64,000 bases of DNA from Lutibacter citreus (GTDB taxonomy: Bacteria; Bacteroidota; Bacteroidia; Flavobacteriales; Flavobacteriaceae), in contig NZ_QEIH01000006.1 of the NCBI RefSeq assembly GCF_003260195.1, forward strand, positions 186,001-250,000. The letters are read 5' to 3'. The position numbers were made by a program, and so were the translations under genes. Of this stretch, positions 54,695 through 63,972 are shown in pieces (the first letter of the stretch is position 1; every line of letters begins with the position of its first letter). The notes under the pieces were generated by a model. The model ran no database searches, was not told the origin of the DNA, and saw only the letters and a program-made list of their open reading frames with translations.

Positions 54695-56242
54695 TTATTT
54701 GTTATTAAACCAACTTAAAACTTCAGAAGTAATTTTGCTCGGCGCAATTTTATGACCGCCAGAGTGAGAAAAATGCTTTACTATACAGTTGTTTTTCAAA
54801 AGTGTTTTTGTATCAATATCTTTCCAATTATTTGCTCCCTTATCTTTTTCTCCATTAATTATAGCTACAAACATCCCTTCTTGATACTGTTTATCCCGAT
54901 AGTCTTTTCCTCCTAACCAGCCTCCATATGCAACAATCCCTGCATACTTTTCAGGTCTCCGAGTTGCCAATCCATAAGCTCTCATAGCACCACCAGAAAA
55001 ACCTGCTAAATAAATCCTATTGGAATCATGTGGGATATTCTTTAAAATATCATTCATAACTTCATCTTCCATTTTTTCCTCCAACGCAACATCTTTCATT
55101 CCATTTTTAAGTTTATCACATCCTACCAAAATCCAACCAAATTTCTCAGCACTTTCTTTCATTTGATTTAAAATTCCTGTTCCATTTCCTGCTGGACTAA
55201 AAGCAATAATTATTGGTGATAATTTTGATTTTGTATAAGTAGTTGGAGTATAAACATTGTAAATCATATTGGTTTCACCCAGCGCCTTTACTCTTGTTAT
55301 TGAGCCTGGCTTTAATGACTTTAAGCCTTGAAATAACTTAACATCTAATTTCTTCTGAATTTCAAAAAATGAATTTGCGAAAGCAACTCCCAATCGTTTT
55401 TGACCTTCAGTATTATAATGAACATTATCTGAATGTTTTGGAAAATCTACCCAAGAAGTATCCGTTGAAGTTTTTATAAGTGCTGCATAATAATCCTGAT
55501 AAACAGCATTAGCCATACCTTTTCTCACTATTTCAGCACCGCCTTCAATCCCATATCTCGAATTTATTTGGCCAACAACAAAAGGCAATTCAGGAACATT
55601 AAATTCTGTTCTATAAGCCTTTATTAAACTCTTTAAATTATTACGATAACTTTTTGCAGAAGCTTCTAATAGTGCATCATTTTCACCTTGCATCCAAGCC
55701 AAACCAAAAATCTTATATTCCTTATGATTTGAGTTTAAACTATCAATATTATTACAAATATCTTCTACATGTAAGCTATAAAGTTTCAGATTTTGTTTTT
55801 TGTCCCCTTTTTCAATCTCTTTTGCTTTTTCAGCTGACCATTTCGGATTCCAGGCGCCATATAAAGCAGTTCCTCCCTGGGATCTTTTTATCAACAAATA
55901 TTCATTTGAAGGATTCTTTTCGGCTAAGGTTAAACCTAATAATAGTTCTGGCCCAAAGCGTTTTGTAAAATTATATTTTTCTGATGGTTTATTGCTATAA
56001 AACGATAAAGGCTTTGCTGGAGCTCCGTTAAAACTTAACGAAACTCTATTAGAAACTTTTTCAATCCTTTTAACAAGTCTTTCATCTAATTTATCATAAT
56101 TTCCTGCTCCAGCCATATTTGATTGACCCGCCAATAAAACTATTTGAACTTTTGAATTTAAATGAATTGCTTTTTGAAGTTTTGATTTACATCCAACCAA
56201 AAACAAGACAACAATTAAAACTATAAACTTTGTGATTTTCAT
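54695..56242 (-). CDS. Two-domain carbohydrate esterase: SGNH plus alpha/beta-hydrolase, lipoprotein
   Basis: 515 aa. Lipobox LVGC (Cys18). Domain 1 (about 30-295) is an SASA-like SGNH hydrolase: Ser41 in LLAGQSNMAGAG, AWMQGENDA, and DNVHYNTEG with Asp272 and His275. Domain 2 (about 320-515) is an alpha/beta-hydrolase of feruloyl-esterase/depolymerase type: IIAFSPAGNG for the oxyanion hole, nucleophile Ser416 in LAGFSGGAMRAYG, and a late His in HSGGHKIAP. Both active sites look complete, so the protein may be bifunctional. The start codon overlaps the stop of the GH110 gene by one base (TAATG), indicating translational coupling. Confidence 0.85.
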   Translation of the reverse strand: MKITKFIVLIVVLFLVGCKSKLQKAIHLNSKVQIVLLAGQSNMAGAGNYDKLDERLVKRIEKVSNRVSLSFNGAPAKPLSFYSNKPSEKYNFTKRFGPELLLGLTLAEKNPSNEYLLIKRSQGGTALYGAWNPKWSAEKAKEIEKGDKKQNLKLYSLHVEDICNNIDSLNSNHKEYKIFGLAWMQGENDALLEASAKSYRNNLKSLIKAYRTEFNVPELPFVVGQINSRYGIEGGAEIVRKGMANAVYQDYYAALIKTSTDTSWVDFPKHSDNVHYNTEGQKRLGVAFANSFFEIQKKLDVKLFQGLKSLKPGSITRVKALGETNMIYNVYTPTTYTKSKLSPIIIAFSPAGNGTGILNQMKESAEKFGWILVGCDKLKNGMKDVALEEKMEDEVMNDILKNIPHDSNRIYLAGFSGGAMRAYGLATRRPEKYAGIVAYGGWLGGKDYRDKQYQEGMFVAIINGEKDKGANNWKDIDTKTLLKNNCIVKHFSHSGGHKIAPSKITSEVLSWFNNK

Positions 56243-58062
56243 TATTTAAGTTTTGGCTTAAATCCTTTATTCTTTTTAAGTTTTAAATTTTTTCTTGAAG
56301 CTTTATCTGCTTTTAAAACATTTGAACAAGTTCCGTTGTATGTATTTTTACTTATTTCAACATTATCACAATTTTCTAAATCAAACATAAAAGCATTAGG
56401 ATATTGCTGTTTTTCAGTTGTTGTTTGTTTAATTTTATTTCCTCTTATAATTAAACCGTCAACTCTATCTGCCCAAATAATTCTATTATCAAACGTTTCA
56501 ATTGTATTGTTCTCAAATAGAATATTACGATCATATGTTGCAGTTTGGTTGAATGTCTTTCCCAAACGAGGTGACACTTTTAAAACGGCGTGTTCTGCTC
56601 CTCCATAAGCACAATGTACAAAGCGATTATTTCGAATTATTACATCTTCAACATTTCCAGATTCAAACCAATAAAATGTTTCTCCACGTAACATTATTGA
56701 TGACATCATTGATGATAAATCATTATTTTCAATAATAATTTTCTTTGGTGTTTTTATAATAATATTTCTAGCTCTGTGATCACGAATAGTATTTCCACGC
56801 ATTGTAAATACAGGGTTCCAAGTTTTATTTTCTAAAATATCTCCCGGTTTTAAATCTGTTGGCACATTCTTTTTAAATGTAATATCTGAATAATAATCAT
56901 TTATAACTTTTACTGATTTTACAGTGTTTACTCCATCTCTTTTAGGGTTTGGATTTTTAATAAACCAAATTTCATCTCCTTTTCCTGCAAATTGGAAACC
57001 CATTTGTTGATCGTGTTTTAAAGCAACACGCACTGTATTTGCATTTAATACCTTTTCTACTTCAACATAAGTTCCGTGTACATTTGTACCATCGTCATAC
57101 ATCCCTTCTAACCTACAATTTTCTATTAAAATATTCCCTTTACAATTTGCAAAATGAGTAGCATCGGCAATAATAGAAATAACTCTATCTGAACCTTCAC
57201 GAATATAAATACCACTATTTAAAATCTTAATATCTTCAGAACGTTCAAACAAAAACCCCATTCCTAATGCATGATGAATAACTACCTTATCAAATATAAT
57301 ATTTTTAGAATTTCTAACTAAAAAAGCAGGTGCATAACGATTATTCTTTTTATCTCCTTTAGATTGTAAAACAGAACCAACTCTTGGAAATTTTTTCATG
57401 TTCTCATCATAAAAACGTAAATTTCCATTCTTTAATTTCTCTACATAATTTGGACGTAAAGACATATCAAATGCGCCGTAATCAACTGCTTTTGTTTCTT
57501 TATTATGTGATAACGTACTTCCTAAAGATTCAAAATCGAAATGATTGATTCCTGGAAATAAAATACGTCCTTTAGATAATTTCCAAGAAAAACCGTCAGT
57601 ATATGGTTTTAAATCGTAATAACCTTCAGCCTTATTTACAGCAATTACATCTCCTTGAAAACTGAATGGGATATCCCAATCTATAGTTAAATTTTTAACT
57701 GATATTTTTTTACATCCCTCAAACACCATTGGCGCCGCCTGACCTCTAAAAATAAATTCAGCTCCATTTCCCTCTATTTCAACAGAATTAAAACCTTCAA
57801 AATTGAAAATAATTTTTTTAAACCCATTTCCATGATTTGTTATATATAAATATTTTCCTATAGCATAATCTGTATGAAATATATAGTTTTCCTTTTCGAA
57901 AATAAGTTTAATATCTTTATCTTTTGCGTTCTCAATTGCATTTCGAACCGTTAAAGTCATATCTCCAGGTACGTGATTTATGCGAATAATTTCAGTAGCA
58001 AAAGTTTGAAAAGAAATGCTTAAAAAAAGTATTGAAATTATAGTAATAAGTTTATTTTTCAT
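56242..58062 (-). CDS. GH110 alpha-1,3-galactosidase
   Basis: 606 aa with signal peptide MKNKLITIISILFLSISFQTFA. A parallel beta-helix with GH110 features: IEGNGAEFIFRGQAAPMVF at 96-114, NLTIDWDIPFSFQGDV at 124-139, HHALGMGFLFERSEDI, IIADATHFANCKGN and MYDDGTNVHGTY at 321-332. Asp323 and Asp324 are the expected catalytic pair of this inverting family. GH110 enzymes remove terminal alpha-1,3-galactose, and a marine Pseudoalteromonas member has been linked to lambda-carrageenan breakdown. This supports the substrate proposed for the locus. It lies between a sulfatase (24 bases) and the double esterase (1-base overlap). Confidence 0.85.
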   Translation of the reverse strand: MKNKLITIISILFLSISFQTFATEIIRINHVPGDMTLTVRNAIENAKDKDIKLIFEKENYIFHTDYAIGKYLYITNHGNGFKKIIFNFEGFNSVEIEGNGAEFIFRGQAAPMVFEGCKKISVKNLTIDWDIPFSFQGDVIAVNKAEGYYDLKPYTDGFSWKLSKGRILFPGINHFDFESLGSTLSHNKETKAVDYGAFDMSLRPNYVEKLKNGNLRFYDENMKKFPRVGSVLQSKGDKKNNRYAPAFLVRNSKNIIFDKVVIHHALGMGFLFERSEDIKILNSGIYIREGSDRVISIIADATHFANCKGNILIENCRLEGMYDDGTNVHGTYVEVEKVLNANTVRVALKHDQQMGFQFAGKGDEIWFIKNPNPKRDGVNTVKSVKVINDYYSDITFKKNVPTDLKPGDILENKTWNPVFTMRGNTIRDHRARNIIIKTPKKIIIENNDLSSMMSSIMLRGETFYWFESGNVEDVIIRNNRFVHCAYGGAEHAVLKVSPRLGKTFNQTATYDRNILFENNTIETFDNRIIWADRVDGLIIRGNKIKQTTTEKQQYPNAFMFDLENCDNVEISKNTYNGTCSNVLKADKASRKNLKLKKNKGFKPKLK

Positions 58063-58086
58063 TTTAAAAATTTTAATTTATATTTT

Positions 58087-59568
58087 TTATAAGTTTACAC
58101 CTGTTCCTTGCATAGAGGAATCGTGGCTCCACATAATTTGCCAAGGATCACGCGTTTTAATTTGAAAATCTTTTAATTTAATTTTCATTGTTTCTAACTT
58201 TTCTCCAAATTCTTTTTGATTTGCCAAATTATTTAATTCATTTGGATCTTTAGCTAAATCATACAATTCAAATTCTGGTCTAAATAAATAATCATCCACT
58301 TTTTTAGGTCCATAATATTCATTGTTATTTCTATAAATACTTTGCCAAGTTGAAGACGCCCATAAATCTGATGCAAATGGATATTCTAAACGCCAAGCAA
58401 TGTTCCAAATTAATTTGTAATTATCTTTTCTTACAACTCGCATTGGGTAATACATAGTAATTTCGTGAAAAGTATGTGAAGCATAAATTTCATTCCACCC
58501 TTTAGGATTTTGTTCAGGAATAATAGTTTTAAAAGATTTACCATGAAAATCTTTTGGTTCATAATTAACCTTTGCCATATCTAAAATAGTTGGCGTTAAA
58601 TCAACCCAAGAAATCATAGCATTATTTACGTTCCCTTTTGCTGAATTTGTAGGATCTTTTATGATACAAGGTAGTTTTATACCTGGTTCATTAACGGTAG
58701 TTTTTGCTCCTGGAAACGCCATTCCATTATCTGAAATATACATCACAATAGTGTTATCCGCTTTTCCTGTTTCCTGTAACATTTTCATTAGCTTCCCAAA
58801 ACCTTGATCAATTCTTGAAATACTTTGATAATATTGTGCAATTTCCTCTCTACTTTGTTTGGTGTCTGGCAAAAAACTTGGCACCAACACATCTTTAGGG
58901 TCATATACTACAGTTTCAACTCCTTCATACCCTTCAACTTTGTTTCCAAAGCTATTTGGTAAGTCCCATTTTTCTGGAGTAAAAGGATGCCCTCTATGAG
59001 GATCATCTGTACAGAAATATAAAAAGAATGGTTTGTCTGAATTTAAAACATTTCCACATTTTCCAGCCATTTCAACCGTATTTCTAGGATCTGCTTTTAA
59101 AACTGTATTAAAATGATAAACCGATTCTGGAGCAACGTGATATTTACCAATTCTTGCAGTTTCATAGCCGTCTGCTTCTAACAAAACAGGTAATGATTTT
59201 ACATTATCAAACGTACTAAAATGATGATAATCATGCACGTGACCATAAGAACCTGTGGCGTGTCCAAATTTTCCTGAAAGAATTACGGACCTACTTGCTG
59301 CACAACTGGCACTAGTACAATATGCATTTGTAAATAATGTACCTTCAGCTGCAAGCTCATCAAGATTTGGGGTCTTTATAATATTATTACCATAACATCC
59401 TAAAGCATCAGTACCGTGATCATCTGCCACAAAAAGAATTATGTTTGGTTTATCTTGTTTTAGATTTTCTTCTTTTGGAGCAGATTTTTCCGCACAACTG
59501 GTGAGTAATAGTACTGCAACAACAAATAAAGTTTGTATTATTTTTAACATTTTTATATTTATTTTCAT
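58087..59568 (-). CDS. S1-family sulfatase with CxAxR motif, lipoprotein
   Basis: The frame is open to 59595; starts at 59568 (MKINIKMLK) or 59550 (MLKIIQTLF) give a better lipoprotein signal ending LLLTSC. Numbered from 59595: FVADDHGTDALGCYGN at 55-70, formylglycine motif CAASR with Cys98 (Ala in place of Pro), GKYHVAPE, and YISDNGMAFPGAK. As with 25144-26667, CxAxR is a motif of anaerobic-type maturases rather than a sign of inactivity. It lies between the GH82-like gene (upstream) and GH110 (24 bases downstream), so it probably acts on the same oligosaccharides. Sulfate position unknown. Confidence 0.9.
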   Translation of the reverse strand: MKINIKMLKIIQTLFVVAVLLLTSCAEKSAPKEENLKQDKPNIILFVADDHGTDALGCYGNNIIKTPNLDELAAEGTLFTNAYCTSASCAASRSVILSGKFGHATGSYGHVHDYHHFSTFDNVKSLPVLLEADGYETARIGKYHVAPESVYHFNTVLKADPRNTVEMAGKCGNVLNSDKPFFLYFCTDDPHRGHPFTPEKWDLPNSFGNKVEGYEGVETVVYDPKDVLVPSFLPDTKQSREEIAQYYQSISRIDQGFGKLMKMLQETGKADNTIVMYISDNGMAFPGAKTTVNEPGIKLPCIIKDPTNSAKGNVNNAMISWVDLTPTILDMAKVNYEPKDFHGKSFKTIIPEQNPKGWNEIYASHTFHEITMYYPMRVVRKDNYKLIWNIAWRLEYPFASDLWASSTWQSIYRNNNEYYGPKKVDDYLFRPEFELYDLAKDPNELNNLANQKEFGEKLETMKIKLKDFQIKTRDPWQIMWSHDSSMQGTGVNL

Positions 59569-59620
59569 TATTAATTTATCTATATTTCTATTCAAAATTA
59601 AATAAACCTTTGGCTAAATA

Positions 59621-61138
59621 TTATTTAATTAGAATTTTTTTAGTGAAAAAATTACGACCTACAAACACTTGCACAAAGTACACCCCTTTTGATAGGTTAG
59701 AAACATCAATATTACCTTCAAATTCACCTAGTTTATCTATTTTATTCAGCATAATACCGCCTGAAGCATTAAAAACTATAACTGCTTCTAAAGGTCTTAA
59801 AGATTTAATTCTTAAAACTTCAGAAGTTGGATTTGGAAACAATTCGAAAAATCCTTCTTCAACCGAATCACCTATACCCAGTGTTGAGCAATTTAAATTA
59901 ACATATTCTTCAGGAATAACTGGCTCTTGATAATCAAAACCATTTGCAACTATAGGCGCTTCAATAACCACCGTTTGTATTCCATTGGTACAAGCATAAT
60001 CTGTTTCTGCTAAAACAGCCGCAACAGATTCACCTATATACACTCTTTTTTCTCCAGCCTCAAGATACGAAGCCTCCGTAGTTGAACCTGTAATTTCTGG
60101 TGGGTAATATTTATAATGTTTAGTTTTTAATTCAGCTATAACTCCATAAGTAGCCGTAACATCTTTTATACGCACACTTTCAAAAGTTCCATCTGTTAAA
60201 CCAATTGTTTGGTCATAATCATTAGAAATAAATCCACCTTCAACTCTAACAGCAAAACCACTACTTACCATAGTTACACCTTCAACATCTACTGTACCAT
60301 TGTGTATAGCGTGTGGCGAAATCATTACAGCGCTATTTCCATTAGTATTAGAAATATTTCGAGCCACAATTTCATCTAAACCTCCAACTCTTGGCTCCCC
60401 AACAACTTGTAAATCATTTAAGGCTGTAGCTCCTGTTTCTAAACGTAAAGTTGCTCCTCCTGTACCAGATAAATTTTTAAATAATATATTTTTAGCAGAT
60501 TGTGTTTGAACAGTTCCATATCCATAATGAGCATTATTTATATTAAAGTCTTTTACAATACCATTTGTAGGAAAAGCATAAACATTATTGTAAAAATCAC
60601 CGCCCATTGTGACTGATGAAAATTTAGTATAACTATCTTCAACATTAAAATTTGCCACTAAAAAATTGGTAACCTTAATACAATTTACAACAGCAACATT
60701 TGGATTAATATTGTGTGTTAAATCTACTTGAAATTTTAATCCACTAGGATTAATAATACTAACATTTTCAATAGGGTTTGTATTTGAACCCAACTTAAAA
60801 ATCGCATAATTTTTAAGCTTCCCACTTGCTGGAATTTCATAAAAAGGACGAATTACGGCATTCTCATTAATTTCTATATGAACATTAGATTTTAGATTTA
60901 CATTACCAAAAGAATAATTACCTGCTGGTATAGTTAAAACTCCTCCTCCATTGGTTTCAATTTCATCAATATCATCCTGTAAATCATCACTATCATCTGT
61001 CGCAAAATTATTATCTGATACAAGAGTTAAATTATAATCTGCATTTCCCACGACTGTATAAAAATTAGCCTCATTATCTATTTGTGCAGAAATACTTAAA
61101 GTAAACAATGTAAATACTAAAATACTAAACTTATTCAT
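59621..61138 (-). CDS. GH82-like iota-carrageenase with T9SS sorting domain
   Basis: 505 aa with signal peptide MNKFSILVFTLFTLSISAQ. The beta-helix matches the product of 20890-22269 throughout: HYGYGTVQTQSAKNILF, GGATLRLETG with Glu234, VMISPHAIHNG and FAVRVEGGF. Residues from about 430 form a type IX secretion sorting domain (ELFPNPTSEVLRI, LSKGVYFVQVFVGRNF, FTKKILIK), so it is secreted or fixed on the cell surface. As in the paralogue, the Asp aligned with the catalytic base of the Alteromonas enzyme is Gly (Gly236). It would start depolymerisation outside the cell. It follows the GH150-like gene by 2 bases. Confidence 0.75.
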   Translation of the reverse strand: MNKFSILVFTLFTLSISAQIDNEANFYTVVGNADYNLTLVSDNNFATDDSDDLQDDIDEIETNGGGVLTIPAGNYSFGNVNLKSNVHIEINENAVIRPFYEIPASGKLKNYAIFKLGSNTNPIENVSIINPSGLKFQVDLTHNINPNVAVVNCIKVTNFLVANFNVEDSYTKFSSVTMGGDFYNNVYAFPTNGIVKDFNINNAHYGYGTVQTQSAKNILFKNLSGTGGATLRLETGATALNDLQVVGEPRVGGLDEIVARNISNTNGNSAVMISPHAIHNGTVDVEGVTMVSSGFAVRVEGGFISNDYDQTIGLTDGTFESVRIKDVTATYGVIAELKTKHYKYYPPEITGSTTEASYLEAGEKRVYIGESVAAVLAETDYACTNGIQTVVIEAPIVANGFDYQEPVIPEEYVNLNCSTLGIGDSVEEGFFELFPNPTSEVLRIKSLRPLEAVIVFNASGGIMLNKIDKLGEFEGNIDVSNLSKGVYFVQVFVGRNFFTKKILIK

Positions 61139-61140
61139 TT

Positions 61141-63972
61141 TTATAATTTCTCTTTTAACTCAACATCAATAAATCTAAAACCTCCTAAAGGAATATTTAT
61201 AGTAGTTGATGCATTTGTTTGTTGAAATTCTTCGCCACTTAAAACATCTTTTATTTTAATAGGTTTTATTGTATTGAATTTAACAAATGCCTTACTCTTT
61301 TTAGGATTTACATAACCATTATCAATAATTGTTAATCGTAAATTTTTTGGTGAGGTTTGCGCAACAACCCAAGCAACATCACCTGAAACCGTAATTGGTA
61401 ATTTTTTTGCTGATTCCTTAATATCTTTTTCAACTACTTTATAATATTCATCGGCTTTAAATGTTTGTTTTCCATCTGCTGAAAAATAATTACGACCATC
61501 GGTAATATATTCTTTCGCTATATCTTTATATAATGGATGTAAATGATTTACTAATTTTCCTCTTGGAACATCATTTTTAGCAAATACACCATTTTGAGGT
61601 GGTGTAATTAAAACCAATCCGTTTTGGTAAGGCGCTAAAAAGTTCAATCTTCTTTCTTTAACTCCCGCAGCATATCTCGAAAAATCCCATTCAGTAACTG
61701 GTGCACCAGGCCAAGTCCCATTTAATCTACTCATTACAAATGGATTGTTATTTTCAAATTCCTCATTATAAAAAACTGTCCATTTAACATTTGCACCATC
61801 ATTTAAAAAGTGATGATCTGGATCTTTCATACCTAAATGAACCGGAGATATACTTACTATTTCATTACGTTTTGGAACGTATAAAGCTCCTTTAGCAATC
61901 AACTCCCAATAAACACTCATATATTCTTGATTAACAGGAAAATTATTAATGAATTGCGCTCCATTTGAAGTATGAAATATTAACATACGCAAAAAGTGAT
62001 TTGGCAATCTTTGGTAACCTAATTGCCTTGATCTATCAAATGAAGTATTATCGGGCACCGATCTGGTTCCCCAACCATTTACTGCTCCACTAGTCCACAT
62101 TCCCATACGACCTGCAAAACTTAATTCCATAGATTTATCCGTTGTTTCTTCCATTGAAGGCACAAAAACATCGGCAAATTGACCTGACATTAAACCTGAC
62201 CAAGATTCTAGATAGTTTGAACCTAACCAAAACACATTTTTAGAACGTAGAAACACATTTGTATTTTTACCTTGCGCATATTTAGCTAACGGATACAATA
62301 AATCATTCACTAAAAAGTCTAAATTTTCTTTATGATGATCTTCAACCTCTGGATAAATTAATACTGTTTTTTTACCTTTTGCCTCATCAATAACTTTTTT
62401 AGTAGTGTTTAAGCTAAACATAAACGGGTCGTTTCCGTGTCCCGCCCAATAAGCAATTCCAGGCTCATTTTCATATTCTTTTGTAATAGTTTCAATAGCT
62501 TCGTTTTGCGTTAGAGTATATTTTTTTCTTCTATCTCTGGCTTTTCTGTATTTTTCATTTGCTAAAGATGATCGATCAAATTTCTCTACATTTCTTAAAA
62601 ATATTGAGTTTAAAAAAATAGGATTTTTATACTTTCTATCTATTTCATTTTTTAATGCCAATTCACTATTTGGCACACTTTCTGTCATTAAATAAACAGG
62701 TTGTGAGTTATTTTGAGTTGATGGCTTTTTAAACTTTTTTAAATTTTCTCTAACTGAATTTGTATTGGAAATAATTTCAGCAATTTTACCTTTTGGCTTT
62801 AAATTTTCAAATTCCTTTTTCCAGTTTTTGTTATCCGTATTTATAATATGAATACAGCTTCCTCCACTTTGTGAACTAGCTAAAATTATACGACCTGTTA
62901 TTTCATCTTTAACCATATCGTTATAAGAATAGGTACTCATTAATCGCTCAACTTCTTTTTGTGTTGAATTTGCAGTATACAAATGAATTTGACTTCCTGC
63001 TCTTGTTAAATAAGTGTTTTTACCATTTTGATTAATAATTGCATTATGCGCTATATCATATCCAAACTTTACTTTTGTAATTTGGTTAAAACTAAATTTA
63101 TCTTGAGTTAAATTATATGTTGAAACCAACAAATCATTAGCGTGAGCAGAAGCCCCTAAAATTATTTCTTCATTACCATCATTATCAACATCTGCAACTT
63201 TAAAATCGCCCAAAGGTCTAATTCTAATTTTCTTTTTCAGTTCTTTTGTTGCTTCAATCTTTACTTTTTTAAATGGTAAATCTTCAAAAACATTGAAAAA
63301 GTACAATGTCCCAGGCACATTCATATGGTTATTTGTACCTAAAACAACCAAAACCTCGGTTCCATCAGATTTTTTAATAGATCTTATAAAATTAGACGTT
63401 GAAACATTACTTTCTGGCATTTCCTTTTTATACTTACTCCAAGGTTTTTCAATAGAAAATGTTTTAGATTTTATTTCCTTTATCATTTTTCCTTTTGAAG
63501 ACAGATAATAAATACTTTTATCAAAACCTCCAGCTACCACATAGGTTTCTTTTCCTTTTGAAATTCCATAAACAGCATACATTGGAGCATCATTTTTTTT
63601 GAAACTCCACAAGGTTTTTCCATTAGAATCTAAACAATAAATAGTACCGTTAGCATTGGCTACTAAAATTTCATCCTTACCATTACCTGTAATATCTTTA
63701 CACCAAATATCGTGATTCATAAAACCCGACAACTCATTCTTCCATAGAACTTCACCCTTATAATCTACGCCTAAAACTGTTCCTTCAAAACTTGAAGCAA
63801 CTATATATGATTTTCCTTTATTTTGAGCTGCTCTTACTTTTAAAATTGTTAATCCTGTTTCTATGCTTACAATTGCTGGATCTCCTTTTATTTCACTATT
63901 AAAGCTAATTGTATTTGCATGAATTATTGATGTAAACAACACTAATATAACTGCGTAAAAATTTTTTCTCAT
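61141..63972 (-). CDS. GH150-like (lambda-carrageenase-type) protein
   Basis: 943 aa, almost the length of the known lambda-carrageenase, with signal peptide MRKNFYAVILVLFTSIIHA. Propeller repeats in the first 370 residues include VANANGTIYCLDSNGKTLWSF and DVDNDGNEEIILGAS. The C-terminal part has YWAGHGNDPFMFSL, AGRMGMWTSGAVNGWGTR, LPNHFLRMLIFHTSNGAQ and WDFSRYAAGVKERRLNFL, and ends GGFRFIDVELKEKL. It is closest to the product of 27089. It is the first gene seen in the unit ending at 51265; only 28 bases lie upstream, so the promoter or an upstream gene is outside the window. GH150 call from layout and context. Confidence 0.62.
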   Translation of the reverse strand: MRKNFYAVILVLFTSIIHANTISFNSEIKGDPAIVSIETGLTILKVRAAQNKGKSYIVASSFEGTVLGVDYKGEVLWKNELSGFMNHDIWCKDITGNGKDEILVANANGTIYCLDSNGKTLWSFKKNDAPMYAVYGISKGKETYVVAGGFDKSIYYLSSKGKMIKEIKSKTFSIEKPWSKYKKEMPESNVSTSNFIRSIKKSDGTEVLVVLGTNNHMNVPGTLYFFNVFEDLPFKKVKIEATKELKKKIRIRPLGDFKVADVDNDGNEEIILGASAHANDLLVSTYNLTQDKFSFNQITKVKFGYDIAHNAIINQNGKNTYLTRAGSQIHLYTANSTQKEVERLMSTYSYNDMVKDEITGRIILASSQSGGSCIHIINTDNKNWKKEFENLKPKGKIAEIISNTNSVRENLKKFKKPSTQNNSQPVYLMTESVPNSELALKNEIDRKYKNPIFLNSIFLRNVEKFDRSSLANEKYRKARDRRKKYTLTQNEAIETITKEYENEPGIAYWAGHGNDPFMFSLNTTKKVIDEAKGKKTVLIYPEVEDHHKENLDFLVNDLLYPLAKYAQGKNTNVFLRSKNVFWLGSNYLESWSGLMSGQFADVFVPSMEETTDKSMELSFAGRMGMWTSGAVNGWGTRSVPDNTSFDRSRQLGYQRLPNHFLRMLIFHTSNGAQFINNFPVNQEYMSVYWELIAKGALYVPKRNEIVSISPVHLGMKDPDHHFLNDGANVKWTVFYNEEFENNNPFVMSRLNGTWPGAPVTEWDFSRYAAGVKERRLNFLAPYQNGLVLITPPQNGVFAKNDVPRGKLVNHLHPLYKDIAKEYITDGRNYFSADGKQTFKADEYYKVVEKDIKESAKKLPITVSGDVAWVVAQTSPKNLRLTIIDNGYVNPKKSKAFVKFNTIKPIKIKDVLSGEEFQQTNASTTINIPLGGFRFIDVELKEKL

